Translations under genes and position numbers: made by a program
Assembly: GCA_024642295.1 (NCBI GenBank)
Contig: JAHEBK010000058.1
Span: forward strand, 1 to 8,457
Reading direction: 5' to 3'
From: Flavobacterium sp.
GTDB lineage: Bacteria > Bacteroidota > Bacteroidia > Flavobacteriales > Flavobacteriaceae
Length of the DNA stretch: 8,457 nt
The notes under the pieces: generated by a model
Told to the model about the DNA's origin: nothing
Database searches by the model: none
The model's input: only the letters and a program-made list of their open reading frames with translations
In this document: in pieces, positions 5,780 to 8,457 of the stretch
Layout: every line of letters begins with the position of its first letter
Position numbering within the stretch: the first letter of the stretch is position 1

Positions 5780-7030
5780 CTACATCCCTGTTCGAATGGC
5801 TTCTACTGGATCTAATTTTGAGGCTGTAATTGCAGGAATAATTCCAGCAATCAATCCAATTAAAGCCGCCAAACCTGTTCCCAGTAAAACATTACCCATA
5901 CCTAGAACAAATTCAAAATCGACAACCTTACTCATCACAATGGAAATAATCCACACAAAAAACAATCCTATCATTCCACCAATTACGGAAAGTATGATGG
6001 ATTCAAACAAAAATTGAAACAATATAAAACGGTTTTTAGCACCCAATGATTTTTGAATACCAATCAAATTTGTTCTTTCTTTTACAGACACAAACATAAT
6101 ATTAGCAATCCCAAAACCACCTACAAGCAACGAAAATCCACTTATAATCCAACCCACAATATTCATTTGACCAATAATTCCATCAATTAAGTTCGTGAAT
6201 CCTGAAAACACATTAATGAAAAAATTATCAATTTCACCATCTTTAAGCCCTCTATAATTTCTTAGTTTAGTGGTTACCTCGGCTTTATAAGCATCCATAT
6301 CCACTCCATTTTGAGGTTTTAAAATAATTACAGGCGTCATCGCATTGTTATTATCGCCATACATTTGTCTTAAAAAATTAACTGGCAAAAAAACAGAGGT
6401 GTCATTACTATCACCAAACAACCCAGCTCCTTGCTTTTTCAAAACTCCAATCACTGAAAATCGTTGTCCATACAATCTAATTTTCTTTCCAATTGGATAT
6501 GAAGTTCCAAAAAGATTTTCGGCAACTTCAGCGCCTAAAACTATGACTGCTTTTCCAGAATTAGCTTCCGATTCATTATAAAACCTGCCTTCAGCAAATT
6601 CTAAACCTTGGATTTTAATAAACTCTGACGATACCGGTACAATATTTAAATCACTAACGGTTTTATCTTCATATTTAATTGACTCCCTCCCAACAAATAA
6701 CTGAAAACCTACTTGCTCTGTATTATTTAATGACCCTTTCAAATAGACATATTCATCATACTTTACATTTGGGAACTGTTCCCTTTTCCATTGTGGAATT
6801 TCAGAAGGCCCAAAAGAAAAACGCATTAAATAAATAGTGTTTTTATCAAGATTGCTTAAGTCCTTTGTGATTTTTCTATCCAATGAATCCACTGCAGCTA
6901 GCACCGCGATAATTGAAAATATGCCAATAGTAACTCCTAGTAAAGACAACAAGGTTCGTAACTTGTTATTTGTCAATGCATGCAAAGCAAACACAAAACT
7001 TTCCTTTAATAATCGGAGATATAAAAACAT
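5780..7030 (-). CDS. MacB/FtsX-type ABC transporter permease
   Basis: A 416-residue inner-membrane protein with the MacB layout. TM1 lies at about 28-48, after a basic, amphipathic N-terminus (HALTNNKLRTLLSLLGVTIG). A large periplasmic MacB_PCD-type domain covers about 50-285. Three C-terminal helices (about 290-315, 336-365, 378-402) form the FtsX domain. The cytoplasmic loop VSVKERTNLIGIQKSLGAKN (315-334) is the conserved coupling segment that contacts the ATPase, and the C-terminus LDPVEAIRTGM is typical. Such permeases work with a MacB/LolD-like ATPase and often a periplasmic adaptor, using ATP hydrolysis for mechanotransmission or export. Neither partner gene is in the window, so the substrate cannot be named. 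The gene is divergent from purH and convergent with the PH/SHOCT gene. Confidence 0.9.
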   Translation of the reverse strand: MFLYLRLLKESFVFALHALTNNKLRTLLSLLGVTIGIFSIIAVLAAVDSLDRKITKDLSNLDKNTIYLMRFSFGPSEIPQWKREQFPNVKYDEYVYLKGSLNNTEQVGFQLFVGRESIKYEDKTVSDLNIVPVSSEFIKIQGLEFAEGRFYNESEANSGKAVIVLGAEVAENLFGTSYPIGKKIRLYGQRFSVIGVLKKQGAGLFGDSNDTSVFLPVNFLRQMYGDNNNAMTPVIILKPQNGVDMDAYKAEVTTKLRNYRGLKDGEIDNFFINVFSGFTNLIDGIIGQMNIVGWIISGFSLLVGGFGIANIMFVSVKERTNLIGIQKSLGAKNRFILFQFLFESIILSVIGGMIGLFFVWIISIVMSKVVDFEFVLGMGNVLLGTGLAALIGLIAGIIPAITASKLDPVEAIRTGM

Positions 7031-7072
7031 TTTAATAAAATTTAGAATAAGTAAAATTCAACAAATTATATT

Positions 7073-7105
7073 CAAAAACCTAAAAAAATAATCTAACAAC
7101 TACAA
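7073..7105 (-). promoter_or_regulatory. Weak candidate promoter for the ABC permease
   Basis: Read on the minus strand, TTG (7105-7103) is followed after 20 bases by TAGGTTTTTG (7082-7073), a loose form of the -7 element in which the final G is two bases late. Its position, about 43 bases before the start codon, is reasonable. The match is imperfect in a very AT-rich stretch, so it may be chance. Confidence 0.25.
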
Positions 7106-7196
7106 TCTAAAAAGTTTTGATGTAAAAGCAATAAAATTTATCGAGAATTCAGATGTATCTTTTTTTTCAAATAGCTTAATTTTCAGTTTAAAAAAC

Positions 7197-7204
7197 TATT
7201 TTTG
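7197..7204 (+). promoter_or_regulatory. Promoter (-7 element) of purH
   Basis: TATTTTTG matches TAnnTTTG exactly. It is 23 bases upstream of the purH ATG, so the transcript would carry a leader of about 15-18 bases. A clear -33 TTG is missing (only TTA at 7176-7178, 18 bases away). No PurR-type or riboswitch-like structure was recognised in the 7031-7196 stretch. Confidence 0.6.
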
Positions 7205-7227
7205 CACTTTCAAAATAATAACTTAAG

Positions 7228-8457
7228 ATGAGCACTACTAAAACAATTCAATCAGCATTAATTTCCGTTTTTTCTAAAGATGGCCTTGAACCTATTGTAA
7301 AACAATTACACAGTCAAAATGTAACGATTTATTCTACAGGTGGAACAGAAGATTTTATTAAAAACTTAGGAATTCCTGTTGTACCAGTTGAAGATGTCAC
7401 TTCTTATCCTTCTATTTTAGGGGGAAGAGTAAAAACATTACACCCAAAAGTTTTTGGAGGTATATTAAATCGTCAAGACCACGAGGGAGATATTCAACAA
7501 ATGGAAGAATTTAACATTCCGCAAATTGATTTAGTTATTGTTGACTTGTATCCTTTTGAAAAAACAGTTGCTTCAGGCGCAAGTGAAGCTGATATTATCG
7601 AGAAAATTGATATTGGTGGAATTTCATTAATTCGTGCCGCTGCCAAAAATTTCAAAGACACTGTTATTGTAGCTTCAATGAATGAGTACAGCTTGTTCTT
7701 AGACATGATTACAAAACAAAATGGAGGAACTACACTTGAGGACAGAAAATTATTGGCAACAAAAGCTTTCCATGTATCTTCTCACTACGATGGTGCCATT
7801 TTCAATTACTTTAATACTGACGAAACATACTATAAAGAAAGCATTGCAAATGGTCAAGTATTAAGATACGGTGAAAACCCACACCAAAAAGGGTTCTTTT
7901 TTGGAGATTTTGATGCTATATTCAAAAAACTACACGGAAAAGAATTATCATACAACAATTTATTAGATGTAGATGCTGCTGTTAATTTGATTAACGAATT
8001 CAAAACTGACGGGCCTACATTTGCCATCTTAAAACACAACAATGCTTGTGGACTAGCTACAAGAAATACTATCAGCGAAGCTTACAATGCTGCTTTGGCT
8101 TGTGACCCTACATCGGCTTTTGGAGGTGTATTGATTGCAAACAAAACAATTGACGTTGCAACCGCTACTGAAATCAATAAATTATTCTGTGAAGTGGTAA
8201 TTGCTCCAGCTTATGATGATGAAGCACTTGCCATTCTTCAAGAAAAGAAAAACAGAATTATATTGGTTCAAAATGAAGTGGCGTTACCACAAAGACAAGT
8301 GAGAACTTGCCTAAACGGTATCTTAATTCAAGATAGAAACAATATCACAGACAATAAAACCGACTTAAAAACCGTTACAAATACGAGTCCTACTGAACAA
8401 GAGATTGAGGATTTAATTTTTGCTTCAAAAATTTGTAAACACACCAAATCAAACACG
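7228..8457 (+). CDS. purH: Bifunctional AICAR transformylase/IMP cyclohydrolase PurH (3' truncated by window)
   Basis: PurH catalyses the last two steps of de novo IMP synthesis: formyl transfer from 10-formyl-THF to AICAR, then ring closure of FAICAR to IMP, in the cytoplasm. The frame is open from the ATG at 7228 to the last base, giving 410 codons of a protein usually just over 500 residues. The N-terminal MGS-like cyclohydrolase domain shows ALISVFSKDGL (10-20), YSTGGTEDFI (35-44), GGRVKTLHPKVFGGIL (65-80) and IDIGGISLIRAAAKN (127-141). The transformylase domain follows with LRYGENPHQ (212-220), LSYNNLLDVDAA (240-251), the catalytic Lys-His pair in LKHNNACG (268-275) and DPTSAFGG (293-300). 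All expected motifs in the visible part are intact. Its own promoter lies directly upstream; the divergent neighbour is the ABC permease. Confidence 0.97.
   Translation, partial: MSTTKTIQSALISVFSKDGLEPIVKQLHSQNVTIYSTGGTEDFIKNLGIPVVPVEDVTSYPSILGGRVKTLHPKVFGGILNRQDHEGDIQQMEEFNIPQIDLVIVDLYPFEKTVASGASEADIIEKIDIGGISLIRAAAKNFKDTVIVASMNEYSLFLDMITKQNGGTTLEDRKLLATKAFHVSSHYDGAIFNYFNTDETYYKESIANGQVLRYGENPHQKGFFFGDFDAIFKKLHGKELSYNNLLDVDAAVNLINEFKTDGPTFAILKHNNACGLATRNTISEAYNAALACDPTSAFGGVLIANKTIDVATATEINKLFCEVVIAPAYDDEALAILQEKKNRIILVQNEVALPQRQVRTCLNGILIQDRNNITDNKTDLKTVTNTSPTEQEIEDLIFASKICKHTKSNT

Noticed and set aside
6837..7091. Plus-strand open frame overlapping the permease 5' end and its upstream region
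   Set aside because: It is mostly antisense to the conserved permease N-terminus, shows no motif, and its tail is AT-rich low complexity.

Overview
The window looks like a chromosomal segment of a Bacteroidota bacterium, most likely Flavobacteriaceae and close to Flavobacterium. The DNA is AT-rich, start codons lack Shine-Dalgarno sequences, and several genes are preceded by the Bacteroidota -7 promoter element TAnnTTTG. One gene encodes an exported protein with a C-terminal type IX secretion (T9SS) sorting domain. All assignments come from reading motifs by eye; no database search was run.

Layout: (1) 1-196, the 3' end of ruvC (Holliday junction resolvase). (2) 360-1991, a T9SS type A cargo protein with its own promoter (about 213-245) and a strong intrinsic terminator (2028-2063). 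(3) 2099-3262, hemW, a radical SAM heme chaperone carrying an unusual 10-residue insertion. (4) 3268-3770, a compact cassette of about 500 bp: a GxxExxY-family PD-(D/E)XK nuclease-like gene (3322-3699) framed by inverted terminal arms built from CGCAAAG units. The outermost 17 bp of the two arms are perfectly inverted. (5) 3777-4529 and 4546-4917, a cyclase/kynurenine-formamidase-family hydrolase and a MmcQ/YjbR protein, probably co-transcribed. (6) 4979-5656, a bacterial PH-domain protein with a C-terminal SHOCT domain. (7) a hairpin terminator (5731-5768) between convergent genes. (8) 5780-7030, minus strand, a MacB/FtsX-type ABC permease. (9) 7228 to the end, the 5' four fifths of purH (AICAR transformylase/IMP cyclohydrolase), with a clear promoter.

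Most genes are housekeeping or widespread accessory genes with no obvious shared pathway. The most interesting structure is the GxxExxY cassette. It fits almost exactly between the hemW stop codon and the cyclase start codon, and its arms look like the ends of a small mobile or repeat-derived element rather than ordinary intergenic DNA. No intergenic stretch exceeds about 200 bases. No tRNA, rRNA, CRISPR array or classical transposase was seen.
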